Source: Liolophura sinensis
Lineage: Eukaryota > Mollusca > Polyplacophora > Chitonida > Chitonidae
DNA: 64,000 nt
Direction of reading: 5' to 3'
Assembly: GCF_032854445.1 (NCBI RefSeq)
Contig: NW_027017975.1
Location: 62,001-126,000 of the forward strand
Below the pieces are notes generated by a model that was not told the origin of the DNA, searched no databases, and saw only the letters and a list, made by a program, of their open reading frames with translations. Shown piece after piece: positions 37,801-50,672 of this stretch. Positions within the stretch are counted from its first letter, which is position 1. Each line of letters starts with the position of its first letter. The translations under genes were made by a program, and so were the position numbers.

Positions 37801-40800
37801 TAATGACCAGTCGCGATTGTACATAGTTAATGTAGCCGATTTCAATTAGCAAAAAGACCAGGCAAAAATCCAAAAGTGGAAAAACTGTTCCAATGCTGCT
37901 GGTAAGAGGCTAATCCGACGTATTTTTGGACGAGAAATCGAATGGTGCAAACCGCGTTGCTCTCCGACCAATACTTTTGGCTGTAGCCACAAATGAATAA
38001 TCATTGATGTCAAGATCACGTGCCCAGCAACGGCTCTTACTCCATGGAAACCAAGGAAATTTGCAATTTTTCAACAGCTGGAGATGCCTGGCCCAATTGC
38101 GCATCTTTTGGCACCTTATTGATGTGGGTCAGTGTTCAATTGTACTTTTTACAGCGGACTGTATCAAGTACCTTGTGTTTTTTTTATATACAAATGGTGT
38201 GGTTTTTCTACATGTAGATAAAGACATTGAGATTGTCTTCGACTTAGAAGTAAGACATTTGCTGGGGGAGTTAAATGGGCTTGGCCCAAAGATTTGACGT
38301 CGTCTGGGCTACCGAAGGGCACATAACTTATAATGAACAGTTGAATATAGTAATGACCAGTCGCGATTGTACATAGTTAATGTAGCCGATTTCAATTCGC
38401 AAAAAGACCAGGCAAAAATCCAAAAGTGGAAAAACTGTTCCAATGCTGCTGGTAAGAGGCTAATCCGACGTATTTTTGAAAGAGAAATCGAATGGTGCAA
38501 ACCGCGTTGCTCTCCGACCAATACTTTTGGCTGTAGCCACAAATGAATAATCATTGATGTCAAGATCACGTGCCCAGCAACGGCTCTTACTCCATGGAAA
38601 CCAAGGAAATTTGCAATTTTTCAACAGCTGGAGATGCCTGGCCCAATTGCGCTTCTTTTGGCACCTTATTGATGTGGGTCAGTGTTTAATTTTACTTTTT
38701 ACAGCGGACTGTATCAAGTACCTTGTGTTTTTTTTATATACAAATGGTGTGGTTTTTCTACATGTAGATAAAGACATTGAGTTTGTCTTCGACTTAGAAG
38801 TACGACATTTGCTGGGTGAGTTAAATGGGCTTGGCCCAAAGATTTGACGTCGTCTGGGCTACCGAAGGGCACATAACTTATAATGAAAAGTTGAATATAG
38901 TAATGACCAGTCGCGATTGTACATAGTTAATGTAGCCGATTTCAATTAGAAAAAAAACCAGGCAAAAATCCAAAAGTAGAAAAACTGTTCCAATGCTGCT
39001 GGTAAGAGGCTAATCCGACGTATTTTTGGACGAGAAATCGAATGGTGCAAACCGCGTTGCTCTCCGACCAATACTTTTGGCTGTAGCCACAAATGAATAA
39101 TCATTGATGTCAAGATCACGTGCCCAGCAACGGCTCTTACTCCATGGAAACCAAGGAAATTTGCAATTTTTCAACAGCTGGAGATGCCTGGCCCAATTGC
39201 GCATCTTTTGGCACCTTATTGATGTGGGTCAGTGTTTAATTTTACTTTTTACAGCGGACTGTATCAAGTACCTTGTGTTTTTTTTATATACAAATGGTGT
39301 GGTTTTTCTACATGTAGATAAAGACATTGAGTTTGTCTTCGACTTAGAAGTAAGACATTTGCTGGGTGAGTTAAATGGGCTTGGCCCAAAGATTTGACGT
39401 CGTCTGGGCTACCGAAGGGCACATAACTTATAATGAAAAGTTGAATATAGTAATGACCAGTCGCGATTGTACATAGTTAATGTAGCCGATTTCAATTAGA
39501 AAAAAAACCAGGCAAAAATCCAAAAGTAGAAAAACTGTTCCAATGCTGCTGGTAAGAGGCTAATCCGACGTATTTTTGGACGAGAAATCGAATGGTGCAA
39601 ACCGCGTTGCTCTCCGACCAATACTTTTGGCTGTAGCCACAAATGAATAATCATTGATGTCAAGATCACGTGCCCAGCAACGGCTCTTACTCCATGGAAA
39701 CCAAGGAAATTTGCAATTTTTCAACAGCTGGAGATGCCTGGCCCAATTGCGCATCTTTTGGCACCTTATTGATGTGGGTCAGTGTTCAATTGTACTTTTT
39801 ACAGCGGACTGTATCAAGTACCTTGTGTTTTTTTTATATACAAATGGTGTGGTTTTTCTACATGTAGATAAAGACATTGAGTTTGTCTTCGACTTAGAAG
39901 TAAGACATTTGCTGGGTGAGTTAAATGGGCTTGGCCCAAAGATTTGACGTCGTCTGGGCTACCGAAGGGCACATAACTTATAATGAAAAGTTGAATATAG
40001 TAATGACCAGTCGCGATTGTACATAGTTAATGTAGCCGATTTCAATTAGCAAAAAGACCAGGCAAAAATCCAAAAGTGGAAAAACTGTTCCAATGCTGCT
40101 GGTAAGAGGCTAATCCGACGTATTTTTTGACGAGAAATCGAATGGTGCAAACCGCGTTGCTCTCCGACCAATACTTTTGGCTGTAGCCACAAATGAATAA
40201 TCATTGATGTCAAGATCACGTGCCCAGCAACGGCTCTTACTCCATGGAAACCAAGGAAATTTGCAATTTTTCAACAGCTGGAGATGCCTGGCCCAATTGC
40301 GCATCTTTTGGCACCTTATTGATGTGGGTCAGTGTTCAATTGTACTTTTTACAGCGGACTGTATCAAGTACCTTGTGTTTTTTTTATATACAAATGGTGT
40401 GGTTTTTCTACATGTAGATAAAGACATTGAGATTGTCTTCGACTTAGAAGTAAGACATTTGCTGGGTGAGTTAAATGGGCTTGGCCCAAAGATTTGACGT
40501 CGTCTGGGCTACCGAAGGGCACATAACTTATAATGAAAAGTTGAATATAGTAATGACCAGTCGCGATCGAACATAGTTAATGTAGCTGTTTTCAATTAGC
40601 AAAAACACCAGGCAAAAATCCAAAAGTGGAAAAACTGTTCCAATGCTGCTGGTAAGAGGCTAATCCGACGTATTTTTTGACGAGAAATCGAATGGTGCAA
40701 ACCGCGTTGCTCTCCGACCAATACTTTTGGCTGTAGCCACAAATGAATAATCATTGATGTCAAGATCACGTGCCCAGCAACGGCTCTTACTCCATGGAAA

Positions 40801-42892
40801 CCAAGGAAATTTGCAATTTTTCAACAGCTGGAGATGCCTGGCCCAATTGCGCATCTTTTGGCACCTTATTGATGTGGGTCAGTGTTCAATTGTACTTTTT
40901 ACAGCGGACTGTATCAAGTACCTTGTGCTTTTTTTATATACAAATGGTGTGGTTTTTCTACATGTAGATAAAGACATTGAGTTTGTCTTCGACTTAGAAG
41001 TACGACATTTGCTGGGTGAGTTAAATGGGCTTGGCCCAAAGATTTGACGTCGTCTGGGCTACCGAAGGGCACATAACTTATAATGAAAAGTTGAATATAG
41101 TAATGACCAGTCGCGATTGTACATAGTTAATGTAGCCCATTTCAATTCGCAAAAAGACCAGGCAAAAATCCAAAAGTGGAAAAACTGTTCCAATGCTGCT
41201 GGTAAGAGGCTAATCCGACGTATTCTTTGACGAGAAATCGAATGGTGCAAACCGCGTTGCTCTCCGACCAATACTTTTGGCTGTAGCCACAAATGAAAAA
41301 TCATTGATGTCAAGATCACGTGCCCAGCAACGGCTCTTACTCCATGGAAACCAAGGAAATTTGCAATTTTTCAACAGCTGGAGATGCCTGGCCCAATTGC
41401 GCATCTTTTGGCACCTTATTGATGTGGGTCAGTGTTCAATTGTACTTTTTACAGCGGACTGTATCAAGTACCTTGTGTTTTTTTATTTACAAATGGTGTG
41501 GTTTTTCTACATGTAGATAAAGACATTGAGTTTGTCTTCGACTTAGAAGTAAGACAACTCCTGGTTGAGTTAAATGGGCTTGGCCCAAAGATTTGACGTC
41601 GTCTGGGCTACCGAAGGGCACATAACTTATAATGAAAAGTTGAATATAGTAATGACCAGTCGCGATTGTACATAGTTAATGTAGCCGATTTCAATTCGCA
41701 AAAAGCACAGGCAAAAATCCAAAAGTGGAAAAACTGTTCCAATGCTGTTGGTAAGAGGCTAATCCGACGTATTTTTTGACGAGAAATCGAATGGTGCAAA
41801 CCGCGTTGCTCTCCGACCAATACTTTTGGCTGTAGCCACAAATGAATAATCATTGATGTCAAGATCACGTGCCCAGCAACGGCTCTTACTCCATGGAAAC
41901 CAAGGAAATTTGCAATTTTTCAACAGCTGGAGATGCCTGGCCCAATTACGCATCTTTTGGCACCTTATTGATGTGGGTCAGTGTTCAATTGTACTTTTTA
42001 CAGCGGACTGTATCAAGTACCTTGTGTTTTTTTTATATACAAATGGTGTGGTTTTTCTACATGTAGATAAAGACATTGAGTTTGTCTTCGACTTAGAAGT
42101 AAGACATTTGCTGGGTGAGTTAAATGGGCTTGGCCCAAAGATTTGACGTCGTCTGTGCTACCGAAGGGCACATAACTTATAGTGAACAGTTGAATATAGT
42201 AATGACCAGTCGCGATTGTACATAGTTAGTATAGCCCATTTCAATTCGCAAAAAGACCAGGCAAAAATCCAAAAGTGGAAAAACTGTTCCAATGCTGCTG
42301 GTAAGAGGCTAATCCGACGTGTTTTTTGACGAGAAATCGAATGGTGCAAACCGCGTTGCTCTCCGACCAATACTTTTGGCTGTAGCCACAAATGAATAAT
42401 CATTGATGTCAAGATCACGTGCCCAGCAACGGCTCTTACTCCATGGAAACCAAGGAAATTTGCAATTTTTCAACAGCTGGAGATGCCTGGCCCAATTGCG
42501 CATCTTTTGGCACCTTATTGATGTGGGTCAGTGTTCAATTGTACTTTTTACAGCGGACTGTATCAAGTACCTTGTGTTTTTTTTATATACAAATGGTGTG
42601 GTTTTTCTACATGTAGATAAAGACATTGAGTTTGTCTTCGACTTAGAAGTAAGACATTTGCTGGGTGAGTTAAATGGGCTTGGCCCAAAGATTTGACGTC
42701 GTCTGGGCTACCGAAGGGCACATAACTTATAATGAAAAGTTGAATATAGTAATGACCAGTCGCGATTGTACATAGTTAATGTAGCCGATTTCAATTAGCA
42801 AAAAGACCAGGCAAAAATCCAAAAGTGGAAAAACTGTTCCAATGCTGCTGGTAAGAGGCTAATCCGACGTATTTTTTGACGAGAAATCGAAT

Positions 42893-43442
42893 GGTGCAAA
42901 CCGCGTTGCTCTCCGACCAATACTTTTGGCTGTAGCCACAAATGAATAATCATTGATGTCAAGATCACGTGCCCAGCAACGGCTCTTACTCCATGGAAAC
43001 CAAGGAAATTTGCAATTTTTCAACAGCTGGAGATGCCTGGCCCAATTGCGCATCTTTTGGCACCTTATTGATGTGGGTCAGTGTTCAATTGTACTTTTTA
43101 CAGCGGACTGTATCAAGTACCTTGTGTTTTTTTTATATACAAATGGTGTGGTTTTTCTACATGTAGATAAAGACATTGAGTTTGTCTTCGACTTAGAAGT
43201 AAGACATTTGCTGGGTGAGTTAAATGGGCTTGGCCCAAAGATTTGACGTCGTCTGGGCTACCGAAGGGCACATAACTTATAATGAAAAGTTGAATATAGT
43301 AATGACCAGTCGCGATTGTACATAGTTAATGTAGCCGATTTCAATTCGCAAAAAGACCAGGCAAAAATCCAAAAGTGGAAAAACTGTTCCAATGCTGCTG
43401 GTAAGAGGCTAATCCGACGTATTTTTTGACGAGAAATCGAAT
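42893..43442. repeat. Reference monomer (m79), consensus-like type
   Basis: This 550-bp copy carries the majority base at nearly every diagnostic site and serves as the reference for the variants below. In order it contains ctccgaccaat near the start, a cacgtg hexamer, ccatgg, a ttcaattgtac block, tactttttacag, an eight-T run before atatacaaatgg, the palindrome ctacatgtag, cttcgacttagaagtaag, acatttgctgggtgag, a gggcttggccc hairpin, gacgtcgtc, a ttcgc or ttagc choice before the A-tract patch, and a closing attttttgacgag. The next monomer (43443-43992) reads identically. Confidence 0.9.
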
Positions 43443-43992
43443 GGTGCAAACCGCGTTGCTCTCCGACCAATACTTTTGGCTGTAGCCACAAATGAATAAT
43501 CATTGATGTCAAGATCACGTGCCCAGCAACGGCTCTTACTCCATGGAAACCAAGGAAATTTGCAATTTTTCAACAGCTGGAGATGCCTGGCCCAATTGCG
43601 CATCTTTTGGCACCTTATTGATGTGGGTCAGTGTTCAATTGTACTTTTTACAGCGGACTGTATCAAGTACCTTGTGTTTTTTTTATATACAAATGGTGTG
43701 GTTTTTCTACATGTAGATAAAGACATTGAGTTTGTCTTCGACTTAGAAGTAAGACATTTGCTGGGTGAGTTAAATGGGCTTGGCCCAAAGATTTGACGTC
43801 GTCTGGGCTACCGAAGGGCACATAACTTATAATGAAAAGTTGAATATAGTAATGACCAGTCGCGATTGTACATAGTTAATGTAGCCGATTTCAATTCGCA
43901 AAAAGACCAGGCAAAAATCCAAAAGTGGAAAAACTGTTCCAATGCTGCTGGTAAGAGGCTAATCCGACGTATTTTTTGACGAGAAATCGAAT
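42893..43992. repeat. Perfect tandem pair of monomers (m79-m80)
   Basis: Two adjacent 550-bp copies read base for base the same along their whole length. Copy A has only one monomer (m46, with nine T) at this point, so one of the pair is an extra copy made after the large duplication, or lost from A. Perfect identity between neighbours, where most neighbours differ at several sites, marks this as one of the youngest events in the window. Confidence 0.88.
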
Positions 43993-44849
43993 GGTGCAAA
44001 CCGCGTTGCTCTCCGACCAATACTTTTGGCTGTAGCCACAAATGAATAATCATTGATGTCAAGATCACGTGCCCAGCAACGGCTCTTACTCCATGGAAAC
44101 CAAGGAAATTTGCAATTTTTCAACAGCTGGAGATGCCTGGCCCAATTGCGCATCTTTTGGCACCTTATTGATGTGGGTCAGTGTTCAATTGTACTTTTTA
44201 CAGCGCACTGTATCAAGTACCTTGTGTTTTTTTATATACAAATGGTGTGGTTTTTCTACATGTAGATAAAGACATTGAGTTTATCTTCGACTTAGAAATA
44301 AGACATTTGCTGGGTGAGTTAAATGGGCTTGGCCCAAAGATTTGACGTCGTCTGGGCTACCGAAGGGCACATAACTTATAATGAAAAGTTGAATATAGTA
44401 ATGACCAGTCGCGATTGAACATAGTTAATGTAGCCGATTTCAATTAGAAAAAATACCAGGCAAAAATCCAAAAGTGGAAAAACTGTTCCAATGCTGCTGG
44501 TAAGAGGCTAATCCGACGTATTTTTGGACGAGAAATCGAATGGTGCAAACCGCGTTGCTCTCCAACCAATACTTTTGGCTGTAGCCACAAATGAATAATC
44601 ATTGATGTCAAGATCACGTGCCCAGCAACGGCTCTTACTCCATGGAAACCAAGGAAATTTGCAATTTTTCAACAGCTGGAGATGCCTGGCCCAATTGCGC
44701 ATCTTTTGGCACCTTATTGATGTGGGTCAGTGTTCAATTGTACTTTTTACAGCGGACTGTATCAAGTACCTTGTGTTTTTTTTATATACAAATGGTGTGG
44801 TTTTTCTACATGTAGATAAAGACATTGAGTTTGTCTTCGACTTAGAAGT

Positions 44850-46478
44850 ACGACATTTGCTGGGTGAGTTAAATGGGCTTGGCCCAAAGATTTGACGTCG
44901 TCTGGGCTACCGAAGGGCACATAACTTATAATGAAAAGTTGAATATAGTAATGACCAGTCGCGATTGTACATAGTTAATGTAGCCCATTTCAATTCGCAA
45001 AAAGACCAGGCAAAAATCCAAAAGTGGAAAAACTGTTCCAATGCTGCTGGTAAGAGGCTAATCCGACGTATTCTTTGACGAGAAATCGAATGGTGCAAAC
45101 CGCGTTGCTCTCCGACCAATACTTTTGGCTGTAGCCACAAATGAAAAATCATTGATGTCAAGATCACGTGCCCAGCAACGGCTCTTACTCCATGGAAACC
45201 AAGGAAATTTGCAATTTTTCAACAGCTGGAGATGCCTGGCCCAATTGCGCATCTTTTGGCACCTTATTGATGTGGGTCAGTGTTCAATTGTACTTTTTAC
45301 AGCGGACTGTATCAAGTACCTTGTGTTTTTTTATTTACAAATGGTGTGGTTTTTCTACATGTAGATAAAGACATTGAGTTTGTCTTCGACTTAGAAGTAA
45401 GACAACTCCTGGTTGAGTTAAATGGGCTTGGCCCAAAGATTTGACGTCGTCTGGGCTACCGAAGGGCACATAACTTATAATGAAAAGTTGAATATAGTAA
45501 TGACCAGTCGCGATTGTACATAGTTAATGTAGCCGATTTCAATTCGCAAAAAGCACAGGCAAAAATACAAAAGTGGAAAAACTGTTCCAATGCTGTTGGT
45601 AAGAGGCTAATCCGACGTATTTTTTGACGAGAAATCGAATGGTGCAAACGGCGTTGCTCTCCGACCAATACTTTTGGCTGTAGCCACAAATGAATAATCA
45701 TTGATGTCAAGATCACGTGCCCAGCAACGGCTCTTACTCCATGGAAACCAAGGAAATTTGCAATTTTTCAACAGCTGGAGATGCCTGGCCCAATTACGCA
45801 TCTTTTGGCACCTTATTGATGTGGGTCAGTGTTCAATTGTACTTTTTACAGCGGACTGTATCAAGTACCTTGTGTTTTTTTTATATACAAATGGTGTGGT
45901 TTTTCTACATGTAGATAAAGACATTGAGTTTGTCTTCGACTTAGAAGTAAGACATTTGCTGGGTGAGTTAAATGGGCTTGGCCCAAAGATTTGACGTCGT
46001 CTGTGCTACCGAAGGGCACATAACTTATAGTGAACAGTTGAATATAGTAATGACCAGTCGCGATTGTACATAGTTAGTATAGCCCATTTCAATTCGCAAA
46101 AAGACCAGGCAAAAATCCAAAAGTGGAAAAACTGTTCCAATGCTGCTGGTAAGAGGCTAATCCGACGTATTTTTTGACGAGAAATCGAATGGTGCAAACC
46201 GCGTTGCTCTCCGACCAATACTTTTGGCTGTAGCCACAAATGAATAATCATTGATGTCAAGATCACGTGCCCAGCAACGGCTCTTACTCCATGGAAACCA
46301 AGGAAATTTGCAATTTTTCAACAGCTGGAGATGCCTGGCCCAATTGCGCATCTTTTGGCACCTTATTGATGTGGGTCAGTGTTCAATTGTACTTTTTACA
46401 GCGGACTGTATCAAGTACCTTGTGTTTTTTTTATATACAAATGGTGTGGTTTTTCTACATGTAGATAAAGACATTGAG
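44850..46478. repeat. Seven-monomer-offset duplication of part of module Y (m82-m85 head)
   Basis: From gtacgac in m82 through m83, m84 and the head of m85, this matches 41002-42630 of copy B with an offset of 3848 bases. It includes attctttg, tgaaaaatc, seven T with atttac, acaactcctggttgag, gcacagg, caattacgc, tagtgaacag and tagtatagccc. The left edge lies between 44777 and 44850, because m82 lacks the gtgctt state of m75. The head of m82 instead carries ctccaacc like m90 and m98. Private changes are aaatacaaaag and aaacggcg in m83. The match ends by gagattgtc of m85. Confidence 0.85.
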
Positions 46479-49237
46479 ATTGTCTTCGACTTAGAAGGAA
46501 GACATTTGCTGGGGGAGTTAAATGGGCTTGGCCCAAAGATTTGACGTCGTCTGGGCTACCGAAGGGCACATAACTTATAATGAAAAGTTGAATATAGTAA
46601 TGACCAGTCGCGATTGAACATAGTTAATGTAGCCGATTTCAATTAGAAAAAACACCAGGCAAAAATCCAAAAGTGGAAAAACTGTTCCAATGCTGCTGGT
46701 AAGAGGCTAATCCGACGTATTTTTTGACGAGAAATCGAATGGTGCAAACCGCGTTGCTCTCCGACCAATACTTTTGGCTGTAGCCACAAATGAATAATCA
46801 TTGATGTCAAGATCACGTGCCCAGCAACGGCTCTTACTCCATGGAAACCAAGGAAATTTGCAATTTTTCAACAGCTGGAGATGCCTGGCCCAATTGCGCA
46901 TCTTTTGGCACCTTATTGATGTGGGTCAGTGTTCAATTGTACTTTTTACAGCGGACTGTATCAAGTACCTTGTGCTTTTTTTATATACAAATGGTGTGGT
47001 TTTTCTACATGTAGATAAAGACATTGAGTTTATCTTCGACTTAGAAGTACGACATTTGCTGGGTGAGTTAAATGGGCTTGGCCCAAAGATTTGACGTCGT
47101 CTGGGCTACCGAAGGGCACATAACTTATAATGAAAAGTTGAATATAGTAATGACCAGTCGCGATTGTACATAGTTAATGTAGCCGATTTCAATTAGCAAA
47201 AAGACCAGGCAAAAATCCAAAAGTGGAAAAACTGTTCCAATGCTGCTGGTAAGAGGCTAATCCGACGTATTTTTTGACGAGAAATCGAATGGTGCAAACC
47301 GCGTTGCTCTCCAACCAATACTTTTGGCTGTAGCCACAAATGAATAATCATTAATGGTAAGATCACGTGCCCACCAACGGCTCTTACTCCATGGAAACCA
47401 AGGAAATTTGCAATTTTTCAACAGCTGGAGATGCCTGGCCCAATTGCGCATCTTTTGGCACCTTATTGATGTGGGTCAGTGTTCAATTGTACTTTTTACA
47501 GCGGACTGTATCAAGTACCTTGTGTTTTTTTTTATATACAAATAGTGTGGTTTTTCTACATGTAGATAAAGACATTGAGTTTGTCTTCGACTTAGAAGTA
47601 AGACATTTGCTGGGTGAGTTAAATGGGCTTGGCCCAAAGATTTGACGTCGTCTGGGCTACCGAAGGGCACATAACTTATAATGAAAAGTTGAATATAGTA
47701 ATGACCAGTCGCGATTGTACATAGTTAATGTAGCCGATTTCAATTAGCAAAAAGACCAGGCAAAAATCCAAAAGTGGAAAAACTGTTCCAATGCTGTTGG
47801 TAAGAGGCTAATCCGACGTATTTTTTGACGAGAAATCGAATGGTGCAAACCGCGTTGCTCTCCGACCAATACTTTTGGCTGTAGCCACAAATGAATAATC
47901 ATTGATGTCAAGATCACGTGCCCAGCAACGGCTCTTACTCCATGGAAACCAAGGAAATTTGCAATTTTTCAACAGCTGGAGATGTCTGGCCCAATTGCGC
48001 ATCTTTTGGCACCTTATTGATGTGGGTCAGTGTTCAATTGTACTTTTTACAGCGGACTGTATCAAGTACCTTGTGTTTTTTTTATATACAAATGGTGTGG
48101 TTTTTCTACATGTAGATAAAGACATTGAGTTTGTCTTCGACTCAGAAGTAAGACATTTGCTGGGTGAGTTAAATGGGCTTGGCCCAAAGATTTGACGTCG
48201 TCTGGGCTACCGAAGGGCACATAACTTATAATGAAAAGTTGAATATAGTAATGACCAGTCGCGATTGTACATAGTTAATGTAGCCGATTTCAATTCGCAA
48301 AAAGACCAGGCAAAAATCCAAAAGTGGAAAAACTGTTCCAATGCTGCTGGTAAGACTCTAATACGACGTATTTTTTGACGAGAAATCGAATGGTGCAAAC
48401 CGCGTTGCTCTCCGACCAATACTTTTGGCTGTAGCCACAAATGAATAATCATTGATGTCAAGATCACGTGCCCAGCAACGGCTCTTACTCCATGGAAACC
48501 AAGGAAATTTGCAATTTTTCAACAGCTGGAGATGCCTGGCCCAATTGCGCATCTTTTGGCACCTTATTGATGTGGGTCAGTGTTCAATTGTACTTTTTAC
48601 AGCGCACTGTATCAAGTACCTTGTGTTTTTTTTATATACAAATGGTGTGGTTTTTCTACATGTAGATAAAGACATTGAGTTTATCTTCGACTTAGAAGTA
48701 AGACATTTGCTGGGTGAGTTAAATGGGCTTGGCCCAAAGATTTGACGTCGTCTGGGCTACCGAAGGGCACATAACTTATAATGAAAAGTTGAATATAGTA
48801 ATGACCAGTCGCGATTGAACATAGTTAATGTAGCCGATTTCAATTAGAAAAAATACCAGGCAAAAATCCAAAAGTGGAAAAACTGTTCCAATGCTGCTGG
48901 TAAGAGGCTAATCCGACGTATTTTTGGACGAGAAATCGAATGGTGCAAACCGCGTTGCTCTCCAACCAATACTTTTGGCTGTAGTCACAAATGAATAATC
49001 ATTGATGTCAAGATCACGTGCCCACCAACGGCTCTTACTCCATGGAAACCAAGGAAATTTGCAATTTTTCAACAGCTGGAGATGCCTGGCCCAATTGCGC
49101 ATCTTTTGGCACCTTATTGATGTGGGTCAGTGTTCAATTGTACTTTTTACAGCGGACTGTATCAAGTACCTTGTGTTTTTTTTATATACAAATGGTGTGG
49201 TTTTTCTACATGTAGATAAAGACATTGAGTTTGTCTT
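46270..49237. repeat. Eight-monomer higher-order repeat, copy E1 (m85-m90)
   Basis: Six consecutive monomers match 50673-53639 with an offset of 4402-4403 bases. m85 has gagattgtc, gaaggaag, ctggggga, gaacat and aaaaaacacc. m86 has gtgctt, tttatcttc and gtacgac. m87 has ctccaacc, taatggtaag, ccaccaacgg and aatagtg. m88 has gatgtctgg and gactcagaag. m89 has gcgcac, gaacat and aaaaaatacc. m90 has ctccaacc, tagtcac and ccaccaacgg. m88 has a private cluster in its tail (aagactctaatacgacg) and m87 has nine T. Confidence 0.87.
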
Positions 49238-50672
49238 CGACTTAGAAGTAAGACATTTGCTGGGTGAGTTAAATGGGCTTGGCCCAAAGATTTGACGTCG
49301 TCTGGGCTACCGAAGGGCACATAACTTATAATGAAAAGTTGAATATAGTAATGACCAGTCGCGATTGTACATAGTTAATGTAGCCGATTTCAATTCGCAA
49401 AAAGACCAGGCAAAAATCCAAAAGTGGAAAAACTGTTCCAATGCTGCTGGTAAGAGGCTAATCCGACGTATTTTTTGACGAGAAATCGAATGGTGCAAAC
49501 CGCGTTGCTCTCCGACCAATACTTTTGGCTGTAGCCACAAATGAATAATCATTGATGTCAAGATCACGTGCCCAGCAACGGCTCTTACTCCATGGAAACC
49601 AAGGAAATTTCCAATTTTTCAACAGCTGGAGATGCCTGGCCCAATTGCGCATCTTTTGGCACCTTATTGATGTGGGTCAGTGTTCAATTGTACTTTTTAC
49701 AGCGGACTGTATCAAGTACCTTGTGTTTTTTTTATATACAAATGGTGTGGTTTTTCTACATGTAGATAAAGACATTGAGATTGTCTTCGACTTAGAAGTA
49801 AGACATTTGCTGGGTGAGTTAAATGGGCTTGGCCCAAAGATTTGACGTCGTCTGGGCTACCGAAGGGCACATAACTTATAATGAACAGTTGAATATAGTA
49901 ATGACCAGTCGCGATTGTACATAGTTAATGTAGCCCATTTCAATTCGCAAAAAGACCAGGCAAAAATCCAAAAGTGGAAAAACTGTTCCAATGCTGCTGG
50001 TGAGAGGCTAATCCGACGTATTCTTTGACGAGAAATCGAATGGTGCAAACCGCGTTGCTCTCCGACCAATACTTTTGGCTGTAGCCACAAATGAATAATC
50101 ATTGATGTCAAGATCACGTGCCCAGCAACGGCTCTTACTCCATGGAACCCGAGGAAATTTGCAATTTTTCAACAGCTGGAGATGCCTGGCCCAATTGCGC
50201 ATCTTTTGGCACCTTATTGATGTGGGTCAGTGTTCAATTGTACTTTTTACAGCGGACTGTATCAAGTACCTTGTGTTTTTTTTATATACAAATGGTGTGG
50301 TTTTTCTACATGTAGATAAAGACATTGAGTTTGTCTTCGGCTTAGAAGTAAGACATTTGCTGGGTGAGTTAAATGGGCTTGGCCCAAAGATTTGACGTCG
50401 TCTGGGCTACCGAAGGGCACATAACTTATAATGAAAAAGTTGAATATAGTAATGGACCAGTCGCGATTGTACATAGTTAATGTAGCCGATTTCAATTAGC
50501 AAAAAGACCAGGCAAGAATCCAAAAGTGGAAAAACTGTTCCAATGCTGCTGGTAAGAGGCTAATCCGACGTATTTTTTGACGAGAAATCGAATGGTGCAA
50601 ACCGCGTTGCTCTCCGACCAATACTTTTGGCTGTAGCCACAAATGAATAATCATTGATGTCAAGATCACGTG
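49238..50672. repeat. Link segment, end of m90 to start of m93
   Basis: m91 (start 49492) has ttccaattt, gagattgtc, tgaacag, agcccattt, gtgagagg and attctttg. m92 (start 50042) has aacccgagg, cttcggctt, one extra A near 50436, one extra G near 50455 and caagaatcc. The gtgagagg then aacccgagg pair recurs at m100-m101, nine monomers downstream rather than eight, because m99 is an added monomer there. Confidence 0.85.

Larger units (their letters stand above)
25750..44418. repeat. Large tandem duplication, copy B (~18.7 kb, 34 monomers)
   Basis: This is the second head-to-tail copy, m48-m81 with the tail of m47. B keeps m49 and m50 as separate monomers where A has a single hybrid (m17), and it has an extra perfect monomer (m80). 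Private B states include gaagtttgc near 27610, aaagttttg near 28392, caccaacgg in m59 where A has cagcaacgg, cttggaaat near 33845, and one extra A near 35130. B ends after the gaacat variant of m81; beyond that A has no counterpart. Confidence 0.92.
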
